Shown piece by piece: positions 1 to 8,204 of a DNA stretch of 64,000 nucleotides. The first letter of the stretch is position 1; each line of letters starts with the position of its first letter. A program made the translations under genes and the position numbers. Origin of the DNA: Mesobacillus harenae (GTDB lineage: Bacteria > Bacillota > Bacilli > Bacillales > Cytobacillaceae). The notes beneath the pieces were generated by a model. It had not been told where the DNA came from, did not search any database, and saw nothing but the letters and a program-made list of their open reading frames with translations. Location: NCBI RefSeq assembly GCF_013343715.1, contig NZ_JABUNR010000003.1:62001-126000 (forward strand), in the 5' to 3' direction.

Positions 1-204
1 CCACTCTCTATGCTTGGATTTTTACAGTATATTGCGCCGACAATAATGCTGATTTTAGGGATATTTGTATTTCATGAAAGTTTCTCAAAACTTCATTTAT
101 TATCGTTTACATTTATCTGGGGTGCCTTGACACTTTATTCCCTTTCTAGAACAAAATTAGCAACGGGCTGGCATCTAAAAAGGAAAAAAGGGCTAGAAAT
201 GTAA
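1..204 (+). CDS. rarD: RarD-type EamA permease, C-terminal fragment
   Basis: This is the 3' end of a gene that begins before the window; the reading frame is open from base 1 to a TAA at 202-204. The visible residues include LGFLQYIAPT, which resembles the last membrane helices of RarD, the chloramphenicol-sensitivity protein of the EamA/DMT transporter superfamily. Two hydrophobic helices are followed by a short basic tail (HLKRKKGLEM) likely in the cytoplasm. The substrate of RarD proteins is not known. A strong terminator follows directly. Family assignment is fairly sure, the exact subfamily less so because only about 67 residues are present. Confidence 0.75.
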   Translation, partial: PLSMLGFLQYIAPTIMLILGIFVFHESFSKLHLLSFTFIWGALTLYSLSRTKLATGWHLKRKKGLEM

Positions 205-235
205 AGAGAGGTTCGTTTCCGAACCTCTCTTTTTT
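205..235 (+). terminator. Intrinsic terminator after rarD
   Basis: Inverted repeat GAGAGGTTCG / CGAACCTCTC with a 4-base loop followed by six T residues, starting just after the stop codon. Confidence 0.9.
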
Positions 236-242
236 GCCGTAT

Positions 243-297
243 GTTTTTTGAAGAAAACCCGCTTCTTAGTCGGAGTCTCCAGTTTCTGCGTTTCTTA
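243..297 (-). repeat. Module C fragment of a dispersed intergenic repeat
   Basis: The stretch with CGGAGTCTCCAG and TTTCTGCGTTTCTTACAG is the reverse complement of part of the longer repeat seen twice at 49368-49738 and once at 20629-20745, and it recurs near 30936-30962. It abuts the module A copy that follows. No gene is visible here; the open frame across 241-474 is an artefact of the repeat. Confidence 0.6.
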
Positions 298-435
298 CAG
301 TCGGCTCCGCTTTTCATTGTCCAGCTCCAGCGCCTAGCTCCTCGAGTCGCTTCGGTCTTGCTGATGAAGTCAAAGTACGACTTCATCTCAAGCCCTCCAG
401 CGCTTGTCGGAGCTGATCAAGGCGCTTCCGCTTTT
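298..435 (+). repeat. Dispersed intergenic repeat, module A (copy 1)
   Basis: About 138 bases, nearly identical to 541-679 (one base length difference). The ends pair imperfectly (AGCGCC near the start, GGCGC near the end; CAGCTCC with GGAGCTG) and the centre holds GATGAAGTC / GACTTCATC, so the transcript could fold into a long hairpin. Related copies lie at 5311, 20747 (inverted), 30963 and 34721. Confidence 0.85.
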
Positions 436-540
436 CATTGTCCAGCTCCGCCTCCTAGGGGCTCGGGGTCATAAGTCAATCGCTTCTGAAGGCAAAGAAT
501 GCCTTCTGCCAGCGCTCGGCTTATGCCTGTCGCCCCTGGT
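436..540 (+). repeat. Dispersed intergenic repeat, module B (copy 1)
   Basis: A second, different module between two A copies, marked by CTCCTAGGGG, GGGTCATAAGTCAATCGC and the internal hairpin AGGCAAAGAATGCCT. A closely similar copy follows module A at 31102-31206. It contains no plausible gene. Confidence 0.75.
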
Positions 541-679
541 CAGTCGGCTCCGCTTTTCATTGTCCAGCTCCAGCGCCTAGCTCCTCGAGTCGCTTCGGTC
601 TTGCTGATGAAGTCAAAGTACGACTTCATCTTCAAGCCCTCCAGCGCTTGTCGGAGCTGATCAAGGCGCTTCCGCTTTT
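541..679 (+). repeat. Dispersed intergenic repeat, module A (copy 2)
   Basis: Second copy of the element at 298-435, with the same orientation and almost the same sequence. It ends one base before the stop codon of the inverted NAD kinase gene, so it may also influence the 3' end of that transcript. Confidence 0.85.
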
Positions 680-680
680 A

Positions 681-1481
681 TTATAAAAATGTTCTTTTTA
701 CTTTTTCCCAGAATGAGTTATCTTTTAATTTTACTGTTTTGATTCTTTTGTCGCTTAGTTTGATATCGATTTTTTCTACATGCTGTATGCTTAATGCTTC
801 ATTATCTAACCCCATGGTTGGGTAATCGTTGCCGTCTTGAACAACTTTTAGGGTAAGAGTCCTCTCTTTGCTTAGAATAAAGGAGGAGCCAAGTGTGCGG
901 TACCTGTTATTATTCACGGATGCCAGCTCACTTACCTGAAGGCATGGAAGGAGCGGATCAACAATTGAACCATTAAGAGATTTGTTATAGGCAGTACTGC
1001 CTGTTGGTGTTGCAACTACCATTCCATCTCCTCTGAAAGTTTCAAAGTGGAGTTCATCTATAAATACATCCATAACAAAGGTTTTGATAATAGATGAGCG
1101 GATGCTAAATTCATTTAAGCAGGAAAAAGCAGTTTCATCATCAATTGTCACATCCAGAATGGGATAGCGTCTGACCTCTATTTCGGTATTGGTAATGGCT
1201 TCGATCATTTTTGAGGTGTCTGTTAAATGGAAATCACAGTAAAGGCTAAGACTGCCGGTTGTGGAAATCCCGCCATATAAGCAGTCCTCTCTGTATCCTG
1301 TTTTTCTGACGGCCTGCAGGAAGGTGCCATCCCCCCCGATGCTGACTATTATATTCGCTTCTCTGAAGTCTTTTACAATTTTGAAGTTATATCGGTTTGC
1401 AATATCATATAAGGGTTCAACTTTTTCGATCATTTCAGAATCGGGCTTGTGGTAAAAATATATATTGCGGCGTTCAGGCAT
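681..1481 (-). CDS. nadK: NAD kinase (NadK2/YtdI type)
   Basis: Phosphorylates NAD to NADP with ATP in the cytoplasm. The 266-residue protein carries the family motif GGDGT (residues 49-53), the NE dipeptide (123-124) and a glycine-rich ATPTGSTAYN segment (about 157-166), all diagnostic for NAD kinases. I start it at the ATG at 1481 because GGAGGA lies 6-8 bases upstream on the minus strand; the longer frame to 1499 has no ribosome binding site. It is divergent from sppA, as ytdI is in B. subtilis, where this is the second of two NAD kinases. The 3' end abuts repeat DNA. Confidence 0.9.
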   Translation of the reverse strand: MPERRNIYFYHKPDSEMIEKVEPLYDIANRYNFKIVKDFREANIIVSIGGDGTFLQAVRKTGYREDCLYGGISTTGSLSLYCDFHLTDTSKMIEAITNTEIEVRRYPILDVTIDDETAFSCLNEFSIRSSIIKTFVMDVFIDELHFETFRGDGMVVATPTGSTAYNKSLNGSIVDPLLPCLQVSELASVNNNRYRTLGSSFILSKERTLTLKVVQDGNDYPTMGLDNEALSIQHVEKIDIKLSDKRIKTVKLKDNSFWEKVKRTFL

Positions 1482-1635
1482 ATCTATTCCTCCAGACATT
1501 TATGTAATCTCTTATATTGTTACCCATTTGCGGTAACTCTTTGCTAAAATATAGGGGATTGACACAAGTTTAACATGTATAAGGATTTTTTTAAAAGGAC
1601 GACGCAATGAGAAAAATGAAGGAGGAAACAGCATT

Positions 1636-2646
1636 ATGAGCGGAAAACGATGGGCAGCTCTTGGAATAGCAGCAGGGCTTTTCATAATATCGGCCGTTAT
1701 CAACCTTTTATCGGTTTTTGCCTTTAACGAGGTTGATTCATCATTAACAGATTTCTTTGCCTCTACAGAAAAAGCCTTTGAAGAACAAATAATTGAAGAG
1801 GGCAATGGAATTAAAAAGATTGCTGTTCTGTCAGTGGACGGAGTGATACAGGATACAGGTGATGCAACATCATTTTTGCAAAGTCCCGGGTACAACCACC
1901 ATTCTTTTATGGATCAGCTCGAGCACGCTAAGAATGACAAATCAGTCGCGGCTATTATCTTGAGAGTTAATTCTCCGGGAGGCGGAGTAGTGGAAAGTGC
2001 TCAGATTCATGACAAAATAAAAGAGATTAAAGAAGAAGCTAAAAAACCTGTCTATATTTCCATGGGTTCAATGGCCGCTTCTGGCGGTTATTACATAGCA
2101 GCACCGGCAGATAAGATCTATGCAAGTCCAGAAACCATTACTGGTTCCCTTGGAGTCATTATGCAGGGAGTAAATTATGCTGAACTTGCTGAAAAATATG
2201 GGGTCGAATTTGTGACTATTAAAAGCGGACCTTATAAAGATATTATGAGCTCAACCCGTGAAATGACCGCCGAGGAACGAGCAATATTGCAAAGTATGAT
2301 AGACAATTCGTATGAAGGGTTTGTCAAAGTAATCTCGGAAGGACGAAACATGTCTGAAGAAAGAGTCAAGGAAATAGCGGATGGAAGGATATATGATGGC
2401 CGCCAAGCGATGGAGATAGATTTAATTGATGGTCATGGCTATTTTGATGATGTGGTGGAGGTCTTGAAAAAAGAACACAATCTCAAGGATGCTCAAGTGG
2501 TCAAGTACGAAGAAAATCTAGGATTCGGGTCGCTGTTTAGTATGGGGGCGCAGAAAATGTTTGGGCCTGATTTAGAAACAGCTGCCCTCACCAAGCTGCT
2601 TTCACAGCCTAACTCTCCACGTCTCATGTATCTTTATGCTGAATAG
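1636..2646 (+). CDS. sppA: Signal peptide peptidase SppA
   Basis: Membrane-bound serine protease that degrades cleaved signal peptides. The 336-residue protein begins with one membrane anchor (about residues 7-28) and has the short, single-domain Gram-positive architecture. The catalytic Ser is S149 (AASGGYY) and the general-base Lys is K201 (KSGPYKDIMS), matching the Ser-Lys dyad known for B. subtilis SppA. The ATG follows GGAGGAAACAGC with good spacing. It lies upstream of and close to the RDD protein gene (12 bases), suggesting a two-gene operon. Confidence 0.95.
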   Translation: MSGKRWAALGIAAGLFIISAVINLLSVFAFNEVDSSLTDFFASTEKAFEEQIIEEGNGIKKIAVLSVDGVIQDTGDATSFLQSPGYNHHSFMDQLEHAKNDKSVAAIILRVNSPGGGVVESAQIHDKIKEIKEEAKKPVYISMGSMAASGGYYIAAPADKIYASPETITGSLGVIMQGVNYAELAEKYGVEFVTIKSGPYKDIMSSTREMTAEERAILQSMIDNSYEGFVKVISEGRNMSEERVKEIADGRIYDGRQAMEIDLIDGHGYFDDVVEVLKKEHNLKDAQVVKYEENLGFGSLFSMGAQKMFGPDLETAALTKLLSQPNSPRLMYLYAE

Positions 2647-2658
2647 GAGGCTCGTCTT

Positions 2659-3222
2659 ATGAGAGAAGATGACGTTTACAATCATAATGAACAACCAAAT
2701 GAGAAAGCATCGCCAATGAGTTTTTCAGAAGATCAGCCGGCTGGAGAAGTAACCGATGAGAGCGGCGAACGTGGTAATCTGCTGACTGATTCACCGAGTG
2801 ATAAGGGCACAATGAGATATGCTGGATTTTGGATGCGCTTTTGGGCTTACTCCTTAGACTTAATTGTTATTGGCAGCCTAAATCGTTTAATTCTAGCCCC
2901 ATCGTTTCGGGCAGCAGGCCTTCCGTTGGCAGAAAGTAATATGTTAGCACCAATGGCAATCGCAACAGCGGTCATTTTTTACCTGTATTTTGTGCTAATG
3001 ACCAAGCACTATGGCCAGACTCTTGGGAAAATGGCATTTGGTTTAAAAGTAGTGAACTTAAAAGGAAAACAGCTCACCTGGGGGACCGTACTGTTTCGTG
3101 AGTGGATTGGCAGATTTATATCAGTGACCATTTTAATAAGTTATATTATTGTTGCGTTCTTGCCGAAAAAACAGGGACTTCACGACCTTTTCGCGGATAC
3201 GACTGTTGTTCATGAAAATTAA
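2659..3222 (+). CDS. yteJ: RDD family membrane protein (YteJ)
   Basis: A 187-residue protein with a polar, acidic N-terminal tail (1-50) and an RDD domain (about 52-185) of three to four membrane segments. The defining Arg and Asp residues are visible in RYAGFWMRFWAYSLDLIVIG and the conserved GQTLGKMAFGLKV follows the second helix. RDD proteins are mostly of unknown function, some linked to ion transport. The start ATG has AGGAGG eight bases upstream. It follows sppA directly as in B. subtilis and is closed by a strong terminator. Confidence 0.88.
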   Translation: MREDDVYNHNEQPNEKASPMSFSEDQPAGEVTDESGERGNLLTDSPSDKGTMRYAGFWMRFWAYSLDLIVIGSLNRLILAPSFRAAGLPLAESNMLAPMAIATAVIFYLYFVLMTKHYGQTLGKMAFGLKVVNLKGKQLTWGTVLFREWIGRFISVTILISYIIVAFLPKKQGLHDLFADTTVVHEN

Positions 3223-3232
3223 TAATAAAAAT

Positions 3233-3264
3233 AACCTTGCCATGCGGCAAGGTTTATTTTTTTT
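3233..3264 (+). terminator. Intrinsic terminator after yteJ
   Basis: Perfect 9-bp stem AACCTTGCC / GGCAAGGTT with loop ATGC, followed by a T-rich run. Confidence 0.9.
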
Positions 3265-3305
3265 GAATCTGCCGATAATAAAGAGCTGAAAGGTGTGATC
3301 TTATT

Positions 3306-3998
3306 GTGCTCTGGTTATTGGCTGCCCTTACAGTTATTTTACTGGCTATCCTATTGATTTTGCTAACACGAGTCAGTATAACGTTTAGCTATTCGCAAGT
3401 TCTTAATGATGTTCAAATTCAAGTAGCTTTTAAAATGTGGTATGGACTTATTCGTTATAAATTGGATATCCCCTCAGTGAAAATGGAAGATTTTCCAGAT
3501 TCAGTTGTTGTGGAAGAAAAAATAGAAAAGGGCAAGGATCAAACCGTTAGCCAAGAGACAATTAATTTAGAAACAGAGAATATGCTTGTTTTTTTTGAAG
3601 ACATCAAAAGTTTTGTTGGCCATATAGCTGGGTTTCATAAGATAGTCCGCTATTTTTTAAAAAAGGTATCTTTGTACGATTTGCAATGGAACTCTGTTAT
3701 TGGGATCGGTGAAGCCGCACATACAGGTGTCATGGCTGGTTCTTTTTGGGCTTTGAAAAGTGGTGTTTTAACTTTGCTTAGCCGATATATAAGACTGCGA
3801 ACCATGCCCTCTGTATCTATTACACCGCATTTTCAGTTAATGACAGTCCAGACGAGTATTAAATGTATGATTCGGTTTCGAATCGGGCATGCTATTTTGG
3901 CAGGAATGAAAATGGTTAAATTCTGGAAAGCTGGCTGGCCAGAATTCAAGTCAAGGCCTTTTTCTGGCTTTTCTAGTAACAAAGCCAAGTCCGTGTAA
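3306..3998 (+). CDS. ytfI: DUF2953 protein (YtfI)
   Basis: A 230-residue protein with an N-terminal membrane anchor (about 2-20) and a DUF2953 C-terminal part. The start is a GTG with AAAGGTG upstream. It lies directly before ytfJ (17 bases), the same pairing as in B. subtilis, where the pair is linked to sporulation. The function is unknown. The middle section (residues 60-95) is charged and low in conservation. Assignment rests on gene order and the overall look of the sequence. Confidence 0.8.
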   Translation: MLWLLAALTVILLAILLILLTRVSITFSYSQVLNDVQIQVAFKMWYGLIRYKLDIPSVKMEDFPDSVVVEEKIEKGKDQTVSQETINLETENMLVFFEDIKSFVGHIAGFHKIVRYFLKKVSLYDLQWNSVIGIGEAAHTGVMAGSFWALKSGVLTLLSRYIRLRTMPSVSITPHFQLMTVQTSIKCMIRFRIGHAILAGMKMVKFWKAGWPEFKSRPFSGFSSNKAKSV

Positions 3999-4015
3999 AC
4001 AAGGAGGAACCTCGA

Positions 4016-4540
4016 ATGTCTGACCATCCAATTCAAGGACTTATGACGACTGCAATGGAAAATCTAAAAGAAATGATCGATGTAAATACGATCATTGGTG
4101 ATCCGGTCGAGACTCCGGATGGCAGTGTTATTTTGACTGTTTCCAAAGTCGGTTTTGGGTTTGCTGCTGGAGGAAGCGAGTTTGTTTTAGATAGCTCGGG
4201 ATCTTCAGATGAGCAGACAAAGCACCCATTTGGAGGAGGAAGCGGCGGTGGAGTTTCTATCACTCCGATTGCTTTCTTAATTGTTAGTTCTAAAGGGGTG
4301 AAAATGCTTCACCTTGATGAGAATACGCACCTGTATGAAAAGCTGCTCGATCTTGCTCCGCAAGCAGTTGATAAGATTCAACAGATGCTTTCCAAAAAAA
4401 GTGATTCACAAAAATCCGGCCAACAGGACGATAAGAAGCAGGATGATCAAAACAGCAAGAAAAAAGACGAACAGAATGATCAAAAAAACGATCAGAACAA
4501 AGAAAATAGTGGCAGCATGAAATTGGATGTTGAATTTTAA
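4016..4540 (+). CDS. ytfJ: GerW family sporulation protein (YtfJ)
   Basis: Spore protein of the GerW/YtfJ family, needed in Bacillus for normal germination. Residues 1-125 hold the family core, including VGFGFAAGGSEF, a glycine-rich HPFGGGSGGGVS loop and ITPIAFLIVS. From about residue 127 to 167 there is a low-complexity tail made almost only of Lys, Asp, Gln, Asn and Ser, longer than I would expect for the family. The ATG has AAGGAGG upstream. It is the last gene of the ytfI-ytfJ unit and is followed by a terminator. Confidence 0.9.
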   Translation: MSDHPIQGLMTTAMENLKEMIDVNTIIGDPVETPDGSVILTVSKVGFGFAAGGSEFVLDSSGSSDEQTKHPFGGGSGGGVSITPIAFLIVSSKGVKMLHLDENTHLYEKLLDLAPQAVDKIQQMLSKKSDSQKSGQQDDKKQDDQNSKKKDEQNDQKNDQNKENSGSMKLDVEF

Positions 4541-4546
4541 TCTCCC

Positions 4547-4577
4547 AAGTTAACTTTCAAGGAAAGTTAACTTTTTA
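4547..4577 (+). terminator. Intrinsic terminator after ytfJ
   Basis: AAGTTAACTTT pairs with AAAGTTAACTT across a 5-base loop, followed by T residues. The stem is AT-rich, so it is weaker than the others. Confidence 0.75.
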
Positions 4578-4723
4578 AATGGGCAAGAATGCGCATTGCC
4601 CCCTATTTTCCACCCTGAAGCAAAGCCTGAAAGTTCTGAAAGATAGTGGCTATTAATTGCAAAACAAACCTTAAAAAGCTATGATTTACACTGTACATAT
4701 AAAGAAAAAGGAGATGACTGCGC

Positions 4724-5224
4724 ATGGCATCTGTTACATTTAAAGGAAACCCAGTTACACTAATTGGAAATGAAGTTAAAGTTGGTGACAAAGCACCCGA
4801 CTTTACCGTTCTTGCGAATGATTTAAGTAAGGTCACACTAGAAGATTCCAAAGGCCAGGTGAGATTGATCAGCGTCGTTCCTTCTGTTGATACGGGAGTT
4901 TGTGATGCACAGACAAGACGTTTTAACGAAGAATCTGCAGGGCTTGAAAATGTCAAAGTTTTAACTGTAAGTGTCGATCTTCCATTTGCCCAAAAACGCT
5001 GGTGCGGTGCAAACGGTATTGAAAATGTACAAACCTTATCTGACCATCGCGATCTTTCTTTTGGAGAAGCTTTCGGGGTGGCAATCCAGGAGCTGCGCTT
5101 ATTAGCTAGAGCTGTATTTGTGGTGGATTCAGAAGACAAAGTAACATATGCTGAATATGTTAGTGAAGCAACAAACCATCCAAATTATGAGGCAGCAATC
5201 TCGGCAGCAAAAGAAGCAAAGTAA
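4724..5224 (+). CDS. tpx: Thiol peroxidase (Tpx, atypical 2-Cys peroxiredoxin)
   Basis: Reduces hydroperoxides in the cytoplasm using thioredoxin. The 166-residue length is typical. The peroxidatic cysteine is C60 in [13 protein letters not shown] and the resolving cysteine is C94 in KRWCGANG, the spacing characteristic of Tpx. The conserved SDHR and FGEAFGVAI follow. The ATG has AAAGGAG upstream. It stands alone between ytfJ and ytxK, as in B. subtilis, with terminators on both sides. A 178-codon antisense frame over this gene is a coding shadow. Confidence 0.97.
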   Translation: MASVTFKGNPVTLIGNEVKVGDKAPDFTVLANDLSKVTLEDSKGQVRLISVVPSVDTGVCDAQTRRFNEESAGLENVKVLTVSVDLPFAQKRWCGANGIENVQTLSDHRDLSFGEAFGVAIQELRLLARAVFVVDSEDKVTYAEYVSEATNHPNYEAAISAAKEAK

Positions 5225-5240
5225 ACTTAAAGGTTAAGGG

Positions 5241-5270
5241 GGAGGTGCAGACATGCAGCTCCTTTACTTA
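5241..5270 (+). terminator. Possible terminator after tpx
   Basis: GGAGGTGCA pairs with TGCAGCTCC with one mismatch over the loop GACA, followed by TTTACTT. The stem is imperfect and the T run short. Confidence 0.55.
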
Positions 5271-5310
5271 TAAAAAAAGAAAGAAAGTATAAAATTTTGA
5301 ACATTGACTG

Positions 5311-5435
5311 CTGTCTAGCTCCAGCGCCTAACGGCCTCGAGTCGCTTCGGTCCAGCTGATGAAGTCAAAGAACGACTTCACCTTCTGGCCCTCCAGCGTT
5401 TGTCGGGGGTTGTTCAAGGCGCTTGGGCTTTTTTT
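5311..5435 (+). repeat. Dispersed intergenic repeat, divergent module A
   Basis: Shares TAGCTCCAGCGCCTA, CTCGAGTCGCTTCGGTC, GATGAAGTCAAAGAACGAC and CAAGGCGCTTG with the copies at 298 and 541 but is more diverged. It fills the tpx-ytxK gap and ends in TTTTTTTT, so it may also act as a terminator. Confidence 0.75.
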
Positions 5436-5547
5436 TCATTCCCCGTTATCGGCCTTCCTGACATAACACGTAAAGCCTTCCCTTATGCTTGTGATTCTTG
5501 CAAATTATCGATACAATAAAAAATTATATCAGCAGGAGGAGAATATT

Positions 5548-6531
5548 TTGAGCATTACTCCGGTAGAAACTCTGTTTGCTGTTTTTAACGAAACTGCCGA
5601 ACAATTAGAGGAAGAATTATCTTGTACATACTTAGAAGCGCTTGCCGAGACGGGTGAAAATATCTTTCAAGGTACAATCTTGCAAGAGGAACTCAGCGAG
5701 CTGACCCAAAAAAGGCTTGCTAAAGATTATGAAAAGGTCAATCTTTCACAATATACAAACGAGGAAATACGAAAGGCTTTTCAGCTAACTATTTTAAAAG
5801 GCATGCAACAGAACACACAGCCTAACCATCAAATAACACCAGACTCGGTTGGCATGCTTATAGGATATTTAGCAGCAAAGTTTATAAAAAAGGAAACAAT
5901 TCAGCTGTTGGATCCTGCAGTTGGATCGGGTAATTTATTATCAACCGTTATCAATCAGCTCTCAGACAGGAATATTGAGTCTGTTGGTGTGGAGATTGAT
6001 GATCTCTTAATCAGACTAGCTTATATTAATGCTAACCTGCAAAAACATCCGATTCAGCTCTTTAATCAGGACAGCATTGAACCGCTGTTTATCGATCCAG
6101 CGGATGCCGTCATTTGTGATCTTCCGATAGGATTTTATCCAAATGATCTCAGAGCTTCAGATTTTGATGTTAAGTGGCAAGAAGGCCATACCTATGCACA
6201 CCATCTGTTTATCGAACAAAGTACCCGACATACCAAACCGGGCGGATATTTGTTTCTTGTCATCCCTAACGGTCTTTTTGAAAGTGAACAATCGCCTGTA
6301 CTCCATAATTTTATAAAAGAACATGTTAATATCCAGGCGCTGTTTCAACTTCCGGTATCAATGTTTAAAAACAAAGCAGCTTCCAAAAGCATTCTGATTT
6401 TGCAAAAGAAGTCTGAAGATGTTAAACCTCCTAAACAAGCCTTGCTTGCTGAACTGCCAAAGCTCTCAAATGCACAAGCGGTAGAAAGTATTTTTGCTAA
6501 AATTGATAAGTGGATAACTGATAATAAATAG
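5548..6531 (+). CDS. ytxK: Class I SAM-dependent methyltransferase (YtxK)
   Basis: Predicted N6-adenine-type methyltransferase of the YtxK family (COG0827). Of its 327 residues, the first 100 are a helical N-terminal domain; then comes the SAM-binding motif LDPAVGSGNLL and a degenerate catalytic motif DLPIGFYPND in the place of NPPY. The substrate is not known. I place the start at the TTG at 5548 because CAGGAGGAG precedes it; an ATG frame 21 codons upstream has no ribosome binding site. It lies directly upstream of ackA with a hairpin between, the usual order. Confidence 0.88.
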   Translation: MSITPVETLFAVFNETAEQLEEELSCTYLEALAETGENIFQGTILQEELSELTQKRLAKDYEKVNLSQYTNEEIRKAFQLTILKGMQQNTQPNHQITPDSVGMLIGYLAAKFIKKETIQLLDPAVGSGNLLSTVINQLSDRNIESVGVEIDDLLIRLAYINANLQKHPIQLFNQDSIEPLFIDPADAVICDLPIGFYPNDLRASDFDVKWQEGHTYAHHLFIEQSTRHTKPGGYLFLVIPNGLFESEQSPVLHNFIKEHVNIQALFQLPVSMFKNKAASKSILILQKKSEDVKPPKQALLAELPKLSNAQAVESIFAKIDKWITDNK

Positions 6532-6542
6532 GTATATAACTT

Positions 6543-6570
6543 AGACCGGTGTACATGCACCGGTCTTCTT
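6543..6570 (+). terminator. Hairpin terminator between ytxK and ackA
   Basis: GACCGGTG / CACCGGTC stem with a short loop, followed by TTCTT. The stem is strong but the T run is short. Confidence 0.65.
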
Positions 6571-6653
6571 GAGGTTATGAGAGGCAATGTTCGGGTAAAA
6601 CAATTAAAAACTAACGGAATTGTCAAAGTATCAGAATAAATCTTTATTTCACT

Positions 6654-6667
6654 TGAAAACGGTACCA
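6654..6667 (+). promoter_or_regulatory. Candidate CcpA cre box upstream of ackA
   Basis: TGAAAACGGTACCA matches 13 of 14 positions of the CcpA consensus TGWAARCGYTWNCW. Its centre lies about 55 bases before the start expected from the promoter at 6681-6709, the geometry at which CcpA activates ackA in B. subtilis. This suggests carbon-overflow activation of acetate production. Site identity is inferred. Confidence 0.65.
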
Positions 6668-6680
6668 ATTACTCATTCTC

Positions 6681-6709
6681 TTGAAATGTTAAAAAGACAG
6701 TGTTTAAAT
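6681..6709 (+). promoter_or_regulatory. Candidate sigma-A promoter of ackA
   Basis: TTGAAA, a 17-base spacer and TTAAAT, with an extended -10 TG one base upstream. The -10 is a 4/6 match, so the call leans on the -35, the TG and the cre box position. Confidence 0.5.
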
Positions 6710-6794
6710 GGGGAATTAAGAGATATATTAGCCTTTGTTTGTGCAAAATAATGAGGTACGAATTAAGTATAGGCTGTATAAAAGGAGCGGTAAA

Positions 6795-7979
6795 ATGGCA
6801 AAGATTATTGCAATTAATGCAGGAAGTTCTTCATTAAAATTCCAACTATTCGAGATGCCTGAGGAACATGTCATAACAAAAGGTATTATTGAAAGAATAG
6901 GCTTAAACGATTCGATTTTCACCATAACTGTTGATGGGGAGAAAAAGAAGGAAGTTACGGATATCCCTAACCATGAAGTAGCGGTCAATATGCTGCTCGA
7001 TAAACTTACTGCTTTTGGGATCATTCAGTCTCTTAATGAAATTGAGGGAATTGGACACCGTGTAGTTCACGGCGGTGAGGAATTTAATGATTCTGTTATC
7101 ATAGACGATTCAGTGCTAGAAAAGATTAATAAGCTGTCAGAGCTGGCACCATTACATAATCCAGCCAATATTACGGGTATAAAAGCTTTTGAGCAGGCGC
7201 TTCCTAATGTACCAGCTGTAGCGGTGTTTGACACAGCATTCCATCAAACGATGCCAGAAAACTCTTTTTTATATAGCCTTCCATACCAATATTATAAGAG
7301 TTATGGAATTCGGAAATATGGTTTCCACGGCACTTCTCATAAATATGTTTCCCAAAGAGCAGCTGAGATGCTGGGACGGCCAATTGAACATCTTCGATTA
7401 ATTTCCTGTCACCTTGGAAATGGCGCTAGTATCGCTGCTATTGAAGCAGGAAAATCAATTGATACATCGATGGGCTTTACGCCGTTGGCTGGTGTTACAA
7501 TGGGGACTCGCTCCGGTAATATTGATCCTGCGCTAATTCCATACATTATGGAAAAGACAGACAAAACCGCTGACGAAGTCCTTAATGTTCTTAATAAAGA
7601 GAGCGGAATGTTAGGCGTTTCAGGATTTTCAAGTGATCTTCGTGATATCGAAGATGAAGCATCAAAAGGAAACCAACGTGCAGAACTGGCCCTCCAAGTA
7701 TTTGGAGATAGAATTCATAAATATATAGGCTCATATGCAGCACGTATGTCTGGTGTCGATGCTATTATTTTTACAGCAGGAATAGGTGAAAATAGTTCTG
7801 CCATTCGTGAACGTGTGCTGAGAGGTCTAGAGTTTATGGGTGTCTATTGGGATCCAGCTTTAAACAAAGTTCGTGGTGAAGAAGCTTTTATTAGTTATCC
7901 GCATTCGCCTGTTAAAGTTATGGTGATTCCGACTGATGAAGAAGTTATGATTGCCAGAGACGTTGTACGTTTTTCATAA
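6795..7979 (+). CDS. ackA: Acetate kinase
   Basis: Interconverts acetyl phosphate + ADP and acetate + ATP, the last step of overflow acetate production. The 394-residue protein has the ASKHA N-terminal signature [24 protein letters not shown], the phosphate-binding CHLGNGASI and [11 protein letters not shown], and a C-terminal GIGENSS. I start at the ATG at 6795, seven bases after AAAGGAGCGG; the frame 20 codons longer lacks a ribosome binding site. The upstream cre-like box and promoter point to activation by CcpA. A terminator follows. Confidence 0.97.
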   Translation: MAKIIAINAGSSSLKFQLFEMPEEHVITKGIIERIGLNDSIFTITVDGEKKKEVTDIPNHEVAVNMLLDKLTAFGIIQSLNEIEGIGHRVVHGGEEFNDSVIIDDSVLEKINKLSELAPLHNPANITGIKAFEQALPNVPAVAVFDTAFHQTMPENSFLYSLPYQYYKSYGIRKYGFHGTSHKYVSQRAAEMLGRPIEHLRLISCHLGNGASIAAIEAGKSIDTSMGFTPLAGVTMGTRSGNIDPALIPYIMEKTDKTADEVLNVLNKESGMLGVSGFSSDLRDIEDEASKGNQRAELALQVFGDRIHKYIGSYAARMSGVDAIIFTAGIGENSSAIRERVLRGLEFMGVYWDPALNKVRGEEAFISYPHSPVKVMVIPTDEEVMIARDVVRFS

Positions 7980-7982
7980 AGT

Positions 7983-8020
7983 AATGGGCGGGAGACTTAA
8001 TTGTTCTCGCCCATTTTTTA
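7983..8020 (+). terminator. Intrinsic terminator after ackA
   Basis: AATGGGCG pairs with CGCCCATT around a 17-base loop that contains a further short pairing, followed by TTTTT. Confidence 0.85.
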
Positions 8021-8060
8021 CTTTTAACAAGCAACAGTGCCTGCCAGCTTTTTTAAAGGA

Positions 8061-8164
8061 ATGTATTCGGACTCAGTGAAGCCATTTCCGGCTAGAGCTG
8101 TCCGAATGAGCCATGTATTCGGACTCAACGAAGCTATATCTGGCTAAAGCTGTCCGAATAGGCC
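8061..8164 (+). repeat. Two tandem 52-bp hairpin units
   Basis: Units 8061-8112 and 8113-8164 are direct repeats with eight or so differences. Each begins with ATTCGGACTCA and ends with GTCCGAAT, so each unit folds into its own hairpin. The arms are conserved while several changes fall in the loop. No coding frame explains them. They sit in the 455-base gap between ackA and the EcsC gene. Confidence 0.8.
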
Positions 8165-8204
8165 ATTACAGCTTTGTATTCAACTCCCAATTCCTACAAC
8201 TCAC

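Noticed and set aside
241-474. 77-codon open frame on the plus strand
   Set aside because: It runs across repeat modules C, A and B, has no ribosome binding site and would encode a Ser/Pro-rich peptide unlike its neighbours. The same kind of frame recurs at 30923-31231 because the repeats recur.
4603-5139. 178-codon frame on the minus strand
   Set aside because: It lies antisense to tpx, whose catalytic cysteines are in place; it is a coding shadow.
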